Shown: positions 46,588 through 56,181, numbered from the stretch's first letter. The stretch: DNA of 64,000 nt from Salinispora fenicalii (GCF_000514815.1 NZ_AZWQ01000018.1:62118-126117), one strand, 5' to 3'. The notes: generated by a model not told the origin, from the letters alone. Made by a program: numbers and translations.

Positions 46588-47547
46588 GTGGCCCGGTACC
46601 TCATCGCACGTCTGGGGCAGGCTCTCATCGTCATCGTGCTCGTCACGGTGATCGCGTTCCTCATCTTGCACCTGCTGCCCGGGGGCGCCGCCCGCGCCAC
46701 CCTCGGCAAGGAGGCGACGCTGGAGCAGTTGGCGGCGTTCAACCACGAGATGGGCTACGACCGGCCGTTGATCCAGCAGTACGGCATGTACGTGCAACGC
46801 CTGCTGCAGGGCGATCTCGGCTACTCCTACCAGCTCAACCAGTCTGTTCTTGAGGCGATCGAACAGCGGCTACCCAAGACTATGGTGCTGTCGCTGCTGT
46901 CGACCCTGCTCGCCGTCGTGTTGGCGATCCCACTCGGCGTGCTCCAGGCGATCCGCCGTAACCGCTGGCCCGACTACGCCATCACCGCGCTGTCGCTGCT
47001 GGCGTACGCCACCCCCATCTTCTTCCTGGGCCTCATGATGATCATCCTCTTCTCGCAGGTCTGGCCGATCCTGCCCCCGGAGGCGCCGCAGGGGTTCACG
47101 GTGGCCGAGTTGTTCGCGGATCCGGCCGGGCTGGTCCTGCCCACGGCCACCCTCGCCATCGTCACCATCGCGATCTACGCGCGGTACGTACGGTCATCGA
47201 TGATCGACAACCTGAACGAGAACTACGTGCGCACCGCCCGCAGCAAAGGGCTCTCCGAGCGGCGGGTCGTGCTGCGGCACACCCTGCGCAACGGACTGTT
47301 CCCGGTCATCACGCTGCTCGGGATGTACCTGCCCGCGCTGTTCAGCGGGGCGCTGGTCGTCGAGTCGCTGTTCAACTTCCCCGGAATGGGCCAGTTGTTC
47401 TGGCAGGCGGCGCTGAAGCGCGACTTCCCGATCCTGCTCGGGGTCACCGTCATCATCTCGATCGCCACAGTCGTCGGCGCGCTGGTCGCCGACCTGCTCT
47501 ACGCCGCCGTTGACCCCCGTGTCCGACTCCGTGGGAGCGCCACATGA
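46588..47547 (+). CDS. Peptide ABC transporter permease, DppB type
   Basis: A 319-residue inner-membrane permease with six helices. ARYLIARLGQALIVIVLVTV is the typical first helix, GYDRPLIQQYGMYVQRLLQGDLG is the conserved DppB/OppB loop, and the EAA-type ATPase contact is YVRTARSKGLSERRVVLRHTL. GTG 46588 follows GGGAGAGGAAG. It pairs with the DppC-type permease that begins inside its stop (ATGA 47544-47547). Confidence 0.94.
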   Translation: MARYLIARLGQALIVIVLVTVIAFLILHLLPGGAARATLGKEATLEQLAAFNHEMGYDRPLIQQYGMYVQRLLQGDLGYSYQLNQSVLEAIEQRLPKTMVLSLLSTLLAVVLAIPLGVLQAIRRNRWPDYAITALSLLAYATPIFFLGLMMIILFSQVWPILPPEAPQGFTVAELFADPAGLVLPTATLAIVTIAIYARYVRSSMIDNLNENYVRTARSKGLSERRVVLRHTLRNGLFPVITLLGMYLPALFSGALVVESLFNFPGMGQLFWQAALKRDFPILLGVTVIISIATVVGALVADLLYAAVDPRVRLRGSAT

Positions 47548-48446
47548 GCACGCTGTCCGAAGCAGTCGGTTCGGTCGAGCCGAACGACACGCCACCGCGT
47601 GGCCTCTGGCGGCAGGGGCTGACCGTCTTCTGCGAGAACCGGCTCGCCCTGGTGGGACTGGGCCTGTTCGTCCTACTGGCCGGGGTTTGCTTCCTCGGAC
47701 CGCTGGTCTACCAGACCGACCAGGTGCACACGGACCTCACCGCCGTCTACCTGGCCCCGGGAGAGCAGGGACATCTGCTCGGCACCGACGGGGTCGGCTA
47801 CGACCAGTTGGGGCGGCTGATGCTCGGCGGCCAGACCTCCATCATCGTCGGACTGGCCGCCGGGGTCCTCGCCACCATCGTCGGTACGCTCCTGGGTGCC
47901 ATCGCCGGCTTCTTCGGCGGTTGGGTGGACGCCGCGGTGATGCGCGTTGTCGACGCGATGATGTCGATCCCCTCGTTGTTCCTGTTCATGCTGCTCGCCG
48001 CCATCGTCACGCCGAGTGCGCCGATGCTCATCCTCATCATCGGCGCCTTCGCCTGGCTGGGCCCGGCCCGGCTCGTGCGGGGCGAGGCACTGACGCTGCG
48101 CTCCCGTGAGTACGTCCAGGCGATGCGCGGGATGGGTGGCACGGGTGGCCGTGCGGTCCGCCGACACATCATCCCCAACGCCATCGGCACGGTAATCGTC
48201 AACGCCACCTTCCAGGTCGCCGACGCCATCCTCTACGTCGCCTACCTGTCCTTCCTCGGCCTCGGCATCCCCCCACCGGCGGCGAACTGGGGCGGCATGC
48301 TCTCCGACGGTCTCGCGGACACCTACAGCGGCCACTGGTGGCTGTTGTATCCGCCCGGAATCGCCATCATCCTCATCGTCCTCGCCTTCAACTTCATCGG
48401 TGACGGACTCAGGGACGCCTTCGAGGTTCGCCTCCGGCGACGCTAG
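47544..48446 (+). CDS. Peptide ABC transporter permease, DppC type
   Basis: A 300-residue permease with six helices. The N-terminal oligopeptide-permease region (about 1-60) is followed by HLLGTDGVGYDQLGRLMLGG, the DppC signature. The EAA-loop equivalent is YVQAMRGMGGTGGRAVRRHI, and FLGLGIPPPAANWGGML is conserved near the end. It starts inside the DppB-type stop and lies 12 bases before the fused ATPase gene. Confidence 0.94.
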   Translation: MSTLSEAVGSVEPNDTPPRGLWRQGLTVFCENRLALVGLGLFVLLAGVCFLGPLVYQTDQVHTDLTAVYLAPGEQGHLLGTDGVGYDQLGRLMLGGQTSIIVGLAAGVLATIVGTLLGAIAGFFGGWVDAAVMRVVDAMMSIPSLFLFMLLAAIVTPSAPMLILIIGAFAWLGPARLVRGEALTLRSREYVQAMRGMGGTGGRAVRRHIIPNAIGTVIVNATFQVADAILYVAYLSFLGLGIPPPAANWGGMLSDGLADTYSGHWWLLYPPGIAIILIVLAFNFIGDGLRDAFEVRLRRR

Positions 48447-48458
48447 CAGGAGCAGAGA

Positions 48459-50636
48459 ATGAGCGAATCGATCGGTCTAACCGCCCGGCACTCTGCGTCT
48501 GTGAACGCGGCAGCCGGCCAGCCCCTGCTGGAACTACGTGAACTCGACACCGACATCGCGCTGCGCCGGGGCACGGTACACGCCCTCGACGGCATCAGTC
48601 TCGACGTCGCGCCCGGGCAGACCCTCGGCGTTGTGGGTGAGTCCGGCAGCGGCAAGACGATGACCGCGCTGTCGATCATGGGGCTACTTCCGTCCGGCGG
48701 TCGCGTCACCGGTGGGCAGATTCTGTTCGAGGGACGGGATCTGCGATCGTTGCCAACCGATGAGGTGCGCCGGATCCGAGGTGTCCGGATGGGCATGGTC
48801 TTCCAGGACCCGCTCACCTCGCTCAACCCCACCATCCGCATCGGTGCCCAGGTGGCCGAGCCGCTGCGCGTACACAAGCGGGTCGGCAGGGCGGAGGCCA
48901 GGGACCGGGCCATCGAGATCCTGCGCCGGGTCGGGATGCCCCGCCCGGAACGGATCGTCGACAACTACCCGCATGAGCTGTCCGGCGGCATGCGGCAACG
49001 AGTCGCCATCGCCATGGCCCTGGTCTGCTCACCGAGCCTGCTCATCGCCGACGAACCAACCACCGCACTCGACGTCACCACCCAGCGGCAGATCCTCGAA
49101 CTCATCGACGACCTCCGGGAAGAGTTCGGGATGGCCGTCATCCTGGTCACCCACGATCTCGGAGTGATCGCCGGTCGGGCGGACCGGGTAGCCGTCATGT
49201 ACGCCGGACGAGTCGTGGAGACCGCGGCTACTGAGCAGCTGTTCCAAGCACCCCGACACCGCTACACCGAGGCCCTGATGCGGGCGCTACCCGAGTCGGC
49301 CATCCGGGACAGCGGCGGACACGACCGGCTGATCAGCATCCCGGGACTGCCACCGGACCTCTCCGGTCCCCTGACCGGATGCCGGTTCGCGGCGCGGTGT
49401 TCATATGTCAGCGACGAATGTCGGACCACTGACCCGTCCCTGACCCCGGGCGCGCACCAGCACGCGTGTCTGAACCCGGTACCCACGCCCGCCGTGGCGG
49501 CCACCGGGCCGGTCCCGGCGCAGGTCCAACCGGCAGCCGAGCCGACGCAGGTCGAACCGGCGGCAAAGCCGGCGCGGGTCGAACCGGCAGCCGAGCCGGT
49601 CACCGCAGCGGCGCCCGAACTCACGGAGTCGCCTGTCCTGTCGGTGCGGAACCTGGTCAAGAACTACCCGGTACACGGCCGTGGGCTGCTGCGCCGGGCA
49701 GCCGGGCAGGTCAGCGCGGTGGCCGACGTCTCCTTCGAGGTCAGGCCCGGGGAAACCTTCGGGCTCGTCGGTGAATCCGGCTGCGGCAAGTCCACCGTGG
49801 GACGGCTCTCCGTCGGCCTGGAACGACCCTCCGCCGGACAGATCGTGTTGGACGGTACGGATCTCACCGACCTCACCGGCCGGGAACGACGCCGGATGCA
49901 CCGCCAGGTCCAACTCATGTTCCAGGACAGCTACGCCGCAATGAACCCCCGGATGCGGGTTGACGCCATCCTCGCCGAACCGCTCGAGATCCAGAAGGTA
50001 GGTGACAGTTCGGCACGGCAGGAACGGATCGCCACTCTCCTTGACCAGGTGGGGCTATCCCGGCGCGCGCTGGAACGCTACCCCCACGAGTTCTCCGGCG
50101 GTCAGCTGCAGCGGATCGGGCTGGCCCGGTCGCTGGCGTTGCACCCCCGGCTGATCGTCGGCGACGAGCCGGTGAGCGCGTTGGACGTGTCGATCCAGGC
50201 GCAGGTGCTCAACCTGATGCGGGACCTGCAGCGCGAACTTGGTCTGGCGTACATCTTCATCAGCCATGATCTGTCCGTGGTCGACTACATGGCGGACCGG
50301 ATCGGGGTGATGTACCTCGGCAAGCTCGTCGAGATCGGGCCCGCCCGGGAAGTGGTGCGGGCTGCCCGGCACCCGTACACGCAGGCACTTGTCGACGCGG
50401 TCCCGTCCATCACGCCGAACCGGGCAGCCACTCGTGACGGCACGACCATCCGGGGCGAGCTTCCCAGCGCCCTCGACCCACCCACCGGGTGCCGGTTCCG
50501 TACGCGCTGCCCCCGCGCGGCGGACATCTGCACGACGGAGCCCCCGCTGGTCGGCGGCCTGCACCAGGTGGCCTGCCACCTGCCGCTACGCCCGGAGCCG
50601 GCCGGCACTCCCACACCGGTGGAGGCCGTCGGATGA
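48459..50636 (+). CDS. Fused double ATPase of peptide ABC transporter (DppD-DppF fusion)
   Basis: A 725-residue protein with two complete ABC domains. Domain 1: Walker [10 protein letters not shown] (about 61), signature LSGGMRQR, Walker [13 protein letters not shown], and a C-terminal oligopeptide-type extension with four Cys ([14 protein letters not shown]...CLNP). A linker of Pro/Ala/Glu repeats (about 345-390, QVEPAA/RVEPAA units) follows. Domain 2: Walker [10 protein letters not shown] (about 438), signature FSGGQLQR, Walker [13 protein letters not shown], and the same Cys extension. Most Dpp systems encode DppD and DppF separately. The stop overlaps cutC (ATGA 50633-50636). Confidence 0.94.
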   Translation: MSESIGLTARHSASVNAAAGQPLLELRELDTDIALRRGTVHALDGISLDVAPGQTLGVVGESGSGKTMTALSIMGLLPSGGRVTGGQILFEGRDLRSLPTDEVRRIRGVRMGMVFQDPLTSLNPTIRIGAQVAEPLRVHKRVGRAEARDRAIEILRRVGMPRPERIVDNYPHELSGGMRQRVAIAMALVCSPSLLIADEPTTALDVTTQRQILELIDDLREEFGMAVILVTHDLGVIAGRADRVAVMYAGRVVETAATEQLFQAPRHRYTEALMRALPESAIRDSGGHDRLISIPGLPPDLSGPLTGCRFAARCSYVSDECRTTDPSLTPGAHQHACLNPVPTPAVAATGPVPAQVQPAAEPTQVEPAAKPARVEPAAEPVTAAAPELTESPVLSVRNLVKNYPVHGRGLLRRAAGQVSAVADVSFEVRPGETFGLVGESGCGKSTVGRLSVGLERPSAGQIVLDGTDLTDLTGRERRRMHRQVQLMFQDSYAAMNPRMRVDAILAEPLEIQKVGDSSARQERIATLLDQVGLSRRALERYPHEFSGGQLQRIGLARSLALHPRLIVGDEPVSALDVSIQAQVLNLMRDLQRELGLAYIFISHDLSVVDYMADRIGVMYLGKLVEIGPAREVVRAARHPYTQALVDAVPSITPNRAATRDGTTIRGELPSALDPPTGCRFRTRCPRAADICTTEPPLVGGLHQVACHLPLRPEPAGTPTPVEAVG

Positions 50637-51331
50637 CCACAGTAGAGATCTGCGTCAGTGACGTGCCGACCGCGCTGGTGGCCGAGGCGGCCGGGGCCGA
50701 CCGGCTGGAGCTCTGCGCCGACCTCGGCCAGGGTGGCACCACCCCGAGCCTGGGGACGGTTGAGGTCGCCCTACGTACGCTGCGAGTGGCCGATTTACGC
50801 GTCATGATCAGGCCCCGGGGCGGTGACTTCCGGGTGAGCAAGATCGAGCAGCAGGTCATGCTCGCCGATATCGCGGCGCTCCGCGCCCTACCCAACCCAA
50901 ACGGTCTCACGGTCGGGGTGGTGGTCGGCGCACTCACCCCCGACAACAACCTCGACCTGGCCGTGCTGCGCGACGTGATCGAGGCGGCAGGGCCGTTGCC
51001 GGTAACCGTCCACAAGGCCTTCGACGAGGTCGACGACCAGCTCGTGGCGATCGACCAGGTCATCGACCTCGGGGCGGACGCCGTGCTCACCTCGGGCGCG
51101 GCGGCCACCGCGCTGACCGGCGCCACCCGTATCGCCGCGCTTCGGCAGCGGGCCGGCGATCGACTTCGGGTGATCGCCGCCGGCGGAATCCGCTCGCACA
51201 ACGTCCGGCAGGTGCTCGCCGAAACCGGGGCGCGGGAGATCCACCTACGCGCACCCGTCAGTCGCGACGGGCGTGAGGCGACCGACGGCGCTGAGGTGAG
51301 CCGCCTCGTTGCCGCCGTGCGTCCACGGTGA
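50633..51331 (+). CDS. cutC: CutC-family TIM-barrel protein
   Basis: A 232-residue protein. [71 protein letters not shown] and VIAAGGIRSHNV are the CutC-family blocks. The name comes from a proposed copper role in E. coli that is not well supported; the fold is that of a TIM-barrel enzyme. Its coupling to a peptide transporter and a ROK/M81 gene set suggests a metabolic role here, possibly on a sugar-derived substrate (inference). ATG 50633 overlaps the ATPase stop. Confidence 0.9.
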   Translation: MTTVEICVSDVPTALVAEAAGADRLELCADLGQGGTTPSLGTVEVALRTLRVADLRVMIRPRGGDFRVSKIEQQVMLADIAALRALPNPNGLTVGVVVGALTPDNNLDLAVLRDVIEAAGPLPVTVHKAFDEVDDQLVAIDQVIDLGADAVLTSGAAATALTGATRIAALRQRAGDRLRVIAAGGIRSHNVRQVLAETGAREIHLRAPVSRDGREATDGAEVSRLVAAVRPR

Positions 51332-51374
51332 GCGACCGCCGGTCCGGCGGCCGCGTGGGGTACCGAGCCGAAGA

Positions 51375-53297
51375 TCAGATCTTCGGAATTCCCAGGTCAG
51401 CGAAGAGCTGTCGGGTCGCCGGGTCAACCGAGTAGAGCACGGTCCCACGGATGGAGCGCGTCAGGAGGACACCGTAGGCGTTTCGGATCGCCCGTAGGAG
51501 TTCCGCGTCGTCCTGGATCCGATCGGCTTTGCTGCGCACGTGCTTGCGGTGCAACAGCCACTGGCTGCCGCTCCAGGTCAGGTCGGGGCCGAAGATCACC
51601 CCGCCCCAGTCGTATTCCAGCCCCTGCACGGTGTGTACGCAACCGATCTGGCCAAACCCGCCTGGTTCGGTGGCCCAGAACCGCCGTTTTGGCACGCCTG
51701 GTGTCCGGTGGTTGTCACCGGCGTTCCACGGACGCGCCCAGCCCGCCTCGGGTTTGACATCCGGAACGGTCCCGGAGTCATCGGTCCACTCCCAACACAT
51801 CCCGGCGCACATCCGGGCGCTGAAGCCCGCATCGATCTTGTCCTGTAGGAACTCTTCCATGGCTGCGGCCGTGTCGGCATAGTAGAGCCCGAAAGGCTCC
51901 GGATCATCGTCGACATCAGGGTTCCACCGCACCGGGCTATCCGACAGCAACCGCTGGACCCAGGTGTCGTACGTCGCGCTACCGACCGCGCGCAGCGGGC
52001 GGTCCAGACTGATCGGTACGACCTCCACGCCGAGGTGCTGAATTTCTTTGACCAGCGCCTCCGGGGTCCAGACCTCCTCGCCGAAGAGCCGCTGATCTCC
52101 GTCGACAAAGAAGACCGGCACCTTCGCTCGGGTGACGATCACCGAAACGGTGGATTCGCCCGGGCGCATCACAAAGGAACCCGCCATCGGCCGCGCGGTG
52201 AGCCGGTGTGCCTCGTCGCACAGGATCAGGTCCAGTTCATCGGTCCGCACCCGGTCGGCGATGTTGTTCAAGGTGGTGAAGGTGCCCCGTAAGCCCGTGG
52301 CCGCACGTTTGAAAGTCTCCCGTGAGGCGACCCCGCCTGACACGTACCGCACCGCATAGCCATCTCCATGGGCGGCACCCAGGAGGGTGAGCGCGACGAG
52401 CGACTTACCGGTGCCGGCCCGGCCAGTCACGACGAACACCTTCTTCGCGCCGAACGAAGCCCGGGTCCGGAGCGCATCCTTCACATCTGTCACAGCGCGC
52501 AGCTGGTTCTCCACCAGGCTGAACCGGGTGTGCCCGTTGACGATGGCTCCGACTTCGTCGGTGAGCAGAGAGTTTGAGCGGCGGCGTTCGAGTAGCGCCT
52601 GGGCCGACTTTTCCCCCGACACCGCGCTGAAGTTCACCCGCAGAAAGCTCCGCAGGTCGGATGGCTGCCGAGCCGTGAAGGTTTTAATGCCGGGACACGG
52701 CGCGACCTGACTGATCCATTGGGAGCCCGGATCCTTGAGGTTGTGTAGATAGGCGGCGCCGACGAGGTTGACATATCGATCGTCGAACATGCTGTGGTAT
52801 CGCTGAAGTGTGCACAGGTTCTCCCACACCTGGACAGCTGGGTGCGCCTTGTGCTTGCCGTAGAAAGGCGCGTAGACCCGCCTGAGGGTGCAACGCCTGC
52901 AGTACCGATCGACTTTGCCGGGTCCACACGACGGGCACTTGGGGTCGGGGGCGTTGGGCCGCTCGACCGCGCTCCACTGCTTCAGCTCGATCACGGCGTA
53001 GCTCAAGCCGCCGGACGGATGCGTTCCGGCGAGCACCACATCGATGGGAGCCATGTCACCCACCCGGTACTCCACGAACATCCAGACCTGCCCCAGGTCG
53101 AGATCAACCAGCGTGGCCGCCACTTCGTAGAGGCTTTCCCGCCACGACTCGACCTCGCTCTGCGAAGGCCCCTTTCCCCTGCGATGCGCCGCCCGGTAGC
53201 ACTCTTCGATCTTTCGGACCGACCGGTCCATGTCCCGCACCAACTCCGCCGCGGGCCAATATGCCTCCAGCGGTGTCGACGAACCCTTGACGACCAT
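51375..53297 (-). CDS. Predicted nuclease-helicase (DUF2075-like) with zinc-finger insert
   Basis: About 640 residues. The N-terminal region contains PIDVVLAG and, about 20 residues later, YAVIELKQW (about 98-106), a PD-(D/E)xK nuclease-like D...ExK arrangement. A CPSC-x8-CRRC zinc knuckle (about 118-133) follows. The C-terminal helicase has Walker A TGRAGTGKSLVAL (about 288), Walker B LILCDEAHR (about 356), VHTVQGLEYDWGGVIFG and NAYGVLLTRSIRGTVLY, as in DUF2075/UvrD-type superfamily 1 enzymes. Start is taken as ATG 53297; an in-frame start at 53432 exists. Divergent from a MazG-like gene: a candidate antiphage pair. Confidence 0.82.
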   Translation of the reverse strand: MVVKGSSTPLEAYWPAAELVRDMDRSVRKIEECYRAAHRRGKGPSQSEVESWRESLYEVAATLVDLDLGQVWMFVEYRVGDMAPIDVVLAGTHPSGGLSYAVIELKQWSAVERPNAPDPKCPSCGPGKVDRYCRRCTLRRVYAPFYGKHKAHPAVQVWENLCTLQRYHSMFDDRYVNLVGAAYLHNLKDPGSQWISQVAPCPGIKTFTARQPSDLRSFLRVNFSAVSGEKSAQALLERRRSNSLLTDEVGAIVNGHTRFSLVENQLRAVTDVKDALRTRASFGAKKVFVVTGRAGTGKSLVALTLLGAAHGDGYAVRYVSGGVASRETFKRAATGLRGTFTTLNNIADRVRTDELDLILCDEAHRLTARPMAGSFVMRPGESTVSVIVTRAKVPVFFVDGDQRLFGEEVWTPEALVKEIQHLGVEVVPISLDRPLRAVGSATYDTWVQRLLSDSPVRWNPDVDDDPEPFGLYYADTAAAMEEFLQDKIDAGFSARMCAGMCWEWTDDSGTVPDVKPEAGWARPWNAGDNHRTPGVPKRRFWATEPGGFGQIGCVHTVQGLEYDWGGVIFGPDLTWSGSQWLLHRKHVRSKADRIQDDAELLRAIRNAYGVLLTRSIRGTVLYSVDPATRQLFADLGIPKI

Positions 53298-53529
53298 TCC
53301 TGACCACGCTCCCCCCGACGGCAGGAGTCCCGCCGCGACCAGGTGCCGCTGACCGGCGCGGCCGGGAACCGACGATCGATACATATACCTGTTGGTGGGC
53401 GAGTATCGCACTACCCCCGGGAGGCCCGACAATGGACCCTGCTCGCGGGTCGTGCCGGTCTACTGGGCTGCGCCCGCCCGCGCAGACCAGGGTTGGAGCC
53501 CGCACCGGTTGACGTGGTACTCATGGCAG
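53298..53529. promoter_or_regulatory. Divergent promoter region with AT-rich core
   Basis: This 232-base gap separates the nuclease-helicase (-) from the MazG-like gene (+). A short AT-rich stretch GATACATATA (53378-53387) stands out in GC-rich DNA and could hold -10 elements for either direction (TATATG on the minus strand). No clear -35 was identified. Part of the gap could be coding if the longer start at 53432 is used. Confidence 0.35.
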
Positions 53530-53913
53530 ATGACTCTGCGGGAGCTGCAAGAACAGCTGCGGCACTTCGCCCAGGAACGCGACTGGGAGCGGTTTCACGA
53601 CCCGAAGAACCTGTCCATGGCGCTGGCCGGCGAGGTTGGGGAACTGCTCGAGATCTTCCAGTGGCTCTCCCCGGAAGAATCCGCCGCCGTCATGACTGAC
53701 CCGGTCCAGGCCGAGGCGGTACGGCACGAGCTGGCCGACGTGTTCGCCTACCTGCTCCGCCTGACGGACGTGCTCCAGGTCGACCTCGCCGCGGCTCTGC
53801 ACGAGAAGACCGAGCTCAATGCCCTTCGCTATCCTGCTGATCAAGCACGCGGCCGGAGCGACAAATACCACACGTACGACCCGCCGGGGGCGAGCACAGC
53901 GCAGGGCGCCTGA
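53530..53913 (+). CDS. MazG-like nucleotide pyrophosphohydrolase
   Basis: A 127-residue all-alpha NTP pyrophosphohydrolase. The metal motif ExxE...ExxD is present as EVGELLEIFQW and, 30 residues later, HELADVFAYLLRL. RDWERFHDPKNLSMALAGE is the typical start of the RS21-C6/dCTPase-like subgroup, which hydrolyses (d)NTPs to monophosphates. ATG 53530 matches that family start, although no good Shine-Dalgarno precedes it. Small MazG-like enzymes commonly sanitise nucleotides or deplete them during phage infection. The divergent nuclease-helicase makes the latter worth testing. Confidence 0.87.
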   Translation: MTLRELQEQLRHFAQERDWERFHDPKNLSMALAGEVGELLEIFQWLSPEESAAVMTDPVQAEAVRHELADVFAYLLRLTDVLQVDLAAALHEKTELNALRYPADQARGRSDKYHTYDPPGASTAQGA

Positions 53914-53933
53914 GGCCCCGGGCCGGCCTCAGG
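53909..53933. terminator. Bidirectional terminator overlapping two stop codons
   Basis: A perfect 9-bp inverted repeat (CCTGAGGCC, 7-base loop, GGCCTCAGG) spans the end of the MazG-like gene and the end of the convergent HAD gene. Each stop codon lies in one arm: TGA at 53911-53913, and its mirror TCA at 53929-53931. Confidence 0.7.
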
Positions 53934-54549
53934 CCGGCAAAGATGTGATCACCTGGTCCAGCTCACGCAGGTCGTCGACGACGACATCGGCGTGGGCCAG
54001 CTCCGCCGGGGCGTGGGTGGTGGCGATCGCCACGACCACGGCACCGGCCGCTTTGCCGGCGGCGACTCCGGCGGGGGAATCCTCCACCACGATGCAGGAC
54101 GAGGCGGCAACACCGAGTTGCCGGGCGGCCAACAGATACCCCTCGGGGTCGGGCTTGCCGTGACGGACATCCTCCGCCGCCACGAAGGTCGGTGGAATTC
54201 GCAGCCCAGCACCGCGCATCCGGGCGGTCATGAGGCGGCGGGACCCGGACGTGACGACGGCCCACCGGCCATCGGTGATCGTGGCCAGCGCGGCGGTGGC
54301 GCCGGGGATCGGGCGCACCAGATCGGCGTACGAGAGCTCGAGGTCGGCCATCTCCCGCAGGACCGACGCGACTGCCTCGGGCGGAAAGAACTCCGGCACC
54401 ACATCCTCGTCCCGCCGGCCGTGGCAGACCCGCAGGATGGCCTCGGCGTCGACCCGATAGCGGGAGGCGACCGTACGCCAGCTGGTGGTGACCGCCTCGG
54501 TCGAGTCCACGAGGGTGCCGTCGATGTCGAAGAGGACCGACCGATCCAT
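53929..54549 (-). CDS. HAD-superfamily phosphatase
   Basis: A 206-residue HAD hydrolase with the four motifs: LFDIDGTLVDS (nucleophile Asp7 and acid Asp9), VVTSGS, the Lys in GKPDPEGYL, and VVEDSPAGVAAGKAAG. A helical cap (about 18-80) is of the beta-phosphoglucomutase/phosphoglycolate-phosphatase subtype. Substrates in this group are small phosphosugars. No operon partner defines its role: it is convergent with the MazG-like gene and separated by 96 bases from the kinase gene downstream on the same strand. Confidence 0.9.
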   Translation of the reverse strand: MDRSVLFDIDGTLVDSTEAVTTSWRTVASRYRVDAEAILRVCHGRRDEDVVPEFFPPEAVASVLREMADLELSYADLVRPIPGATAALATITDGRWAVVTSGSRRLMTARMRGAGLRIPPTFVAAEDVRHGKPDPEGYLLAARQLGVAASSCIVVEDSPAGVAAGKAAGAVVVAIATTHAPAELAHADVVVDDLRELDQVITSLPA

Positions 54550-54645
54550 GGCTCACCTGGCCTTCACGTTCGTCCCCGGCGATCCCGGTGGCCGAGGCCG
54601 GGGTGCTGTCGGTTCGAGGTGTTCACGCCGACCGCACGGCGGCGC

Positions 54646-56181
54646 TCAGCTCACGAGGGTCGGGGCGGCAAGCGCGTCCAGCCCGCGCCCGGCCACACAG
54701 CGGTACGTCCGCTCCGCCTCTCCGGGGGGCAGCACCTCCAGCTTCCACCCCTCGGTGTGGTTGAGCCCGGCGGCGAGCTTGAAGGTGGTCTCGTTGCACA
54801 CCCGGCGAACCGTCGGGTCAACGCTGATATCGGCGTAGCGGACCCCGCGTGCCGCCTCGGATAGCTCGCCCTCGGCGTAGCTCTCCCAGGTGTGCTCACC
54901 CGAGCAGGGCACCTTCTCCGCGGGAGTCCGCGACCCGCTGCCCCAGATCGGACCGAAGCACTCCAGCTCGTCTCCGCACCGGGCCCCGGAGGGAAGCGCC
55001 GCTGCCTGGGCGCAGGCGGGCCGGAGGGTGGGATCGGCGGTCCGGCCCGCGCTCGACGTCGGTTGCGACGCGCCCAGACCGCTATCCAGCCCAACCCGAT
55101 CCAGCCCAACCCGATCCGGCCCAACACCGACCAGCCCGATGCCGGCCACGAGGAGGGCGGCCACTCCCGCGCCACCGAGGAACCAGGGCCGCCGCCGCCG
55201 GGCCGCGGAGGGAAGGGTGGGGTGCGCGTCCTCGACCGGCGCTCGGGGTGCCGGGTGGGTCGGCCGGCCGTCCGCGGCCACTCCGGAATGCCCGCTCGGG
55301 GCCATCCCGGGGTGCCCGCCGGCGCCCGGCTCGGCGGGGGCGCTGGCAGCGGTCCCGCCAACCGGCAGCGCGGCCAGCAGATCCCGCAGCTCGGCGGCGG
55401 ACGGTCGCGCCGCCGGGTCGTTCGACATGCCGGCCCGCAGGATGTCGACCAACTCCTCCGGCACCCCGGGTAGATCGGGGACCGGCTGATGGAACATCTC
55501 CAGCACCGTCACCAGGCTGGGGTTTCGCTCGGACCGCCAGCGCGGCGGCCGACCGTGCATCACCGCGTAGAGGGTGGCGCAGAGCGCGTAGACATCCACT
55601 GCCGGTGATGGCGGGCTGTGGTTGAACATCTCCGGTGGCGCGTAGGCCGGGGTAAGCACCTCGAGGGCGACTGAGGCATCCCGCAGCTCGGCGACGACCG
55701 CCAGCCCGAAGTCGGCCAGCACGGCCGGGTTGAAGTGGGAGTAGAGAACATTGGCCGGCTTGACGTCCCGGTGCAGCACCCCGGCCGCGTGCGAATGGGC
55801 GATCGCGTCGGCGATCTTGACCCCGAGGTCGCGGGCCTCCACCGGGCCGAGCGGCGAGGTACGCATCCGTTCAGCGAACGACCCGTCGCAAAGCTCCATG
55901 ATCAGGTACGGGTGCTGGTCCACGGTGACCCCGACATCGAAGAGGTCAACCACGTGCGGGTGCGACGACATCCGACCGGCCGCCCGTGCCTCACGGAGGA
56001 ACCGGGCCTGATCCCGCTCACTGTCCAGAGTGCGGTTCTCTACCTTGACCGCCACCTCGCGCCCCACCGAGATCTGGGTGGCTTTGTAGATCGTCGCGTA
56101 ACCACCCCGGGCGAAAACCCGCAAATCGGTCAGCCCGGGCACAAGGGGCGTTGGTAGCGCGCCAGGCGAGGTCTCGGTCAC
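54646..56181 (-). CDS. Membrane Ser/Thr protein kinase with Cys-containing sensor domain
   Basis: A 511-residue PknB-type kinase. ATP loop FARGGYATIYKA, catalytic-site Lys in VAVKVEN, HRDVKPANVL (about 133), DFGLAVV (about 153) and APPEMF are all intact, so it should be active. A Pro/Ala-rich juxtamembrane segment (270-330) leads to one helix (about 333-353), then a short repeat (DRVGLDRVGLD). The extracytoplasmic domain of about 130 residues has six or so cysteines and CSGEHTWESYAEGEL, resembling the septum-formation-type domain. There are no PASTA repeats. Signal unknown. Confidence 0.9.
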   Translation of the reverse strand: MTETSPGALPTPLVPGLTDLRVFARGGYATIYKATQISVGREVAVKVENRTLDSERDQARFLREARAAGRMSSHPHVVDLFDVGVTVDQHPYLIMELCDGSFAERMRTSPLGPVEARDLGVKIADAIAHSHAAGVLHRDVKPANVLYSHFNPAVLADFGLAVVAELRDASVALEVLTPAYAPPEMFNHSPPSPAVDVYALCATLYAVMHGRPPRWRSERNPSLVTVLEMFHQPVPDLPGVPEELVDILRAGMSNDPAARPSAAELRDLLAALPVGGTAASAPAEPGAGGHPGMAPSGHSGVAADGRPTHPAPRAPVEDAHPTLPSAARRRRPWFLGGAGVAALLVAGIGLVGVGPDRVGLDRVGLDSGLGASQPTSSAGRTADPTLRPACAQAAALPSGARCGDELECFGPIWGSGSRTPAEKVPCSGEHTWESYAEGELSEAARGVRYADISVDPTVRRVCNETTFKLAAGLNHTEGWKLEVLPPGEAERTYRCVAGRGLDALAAPTLVS

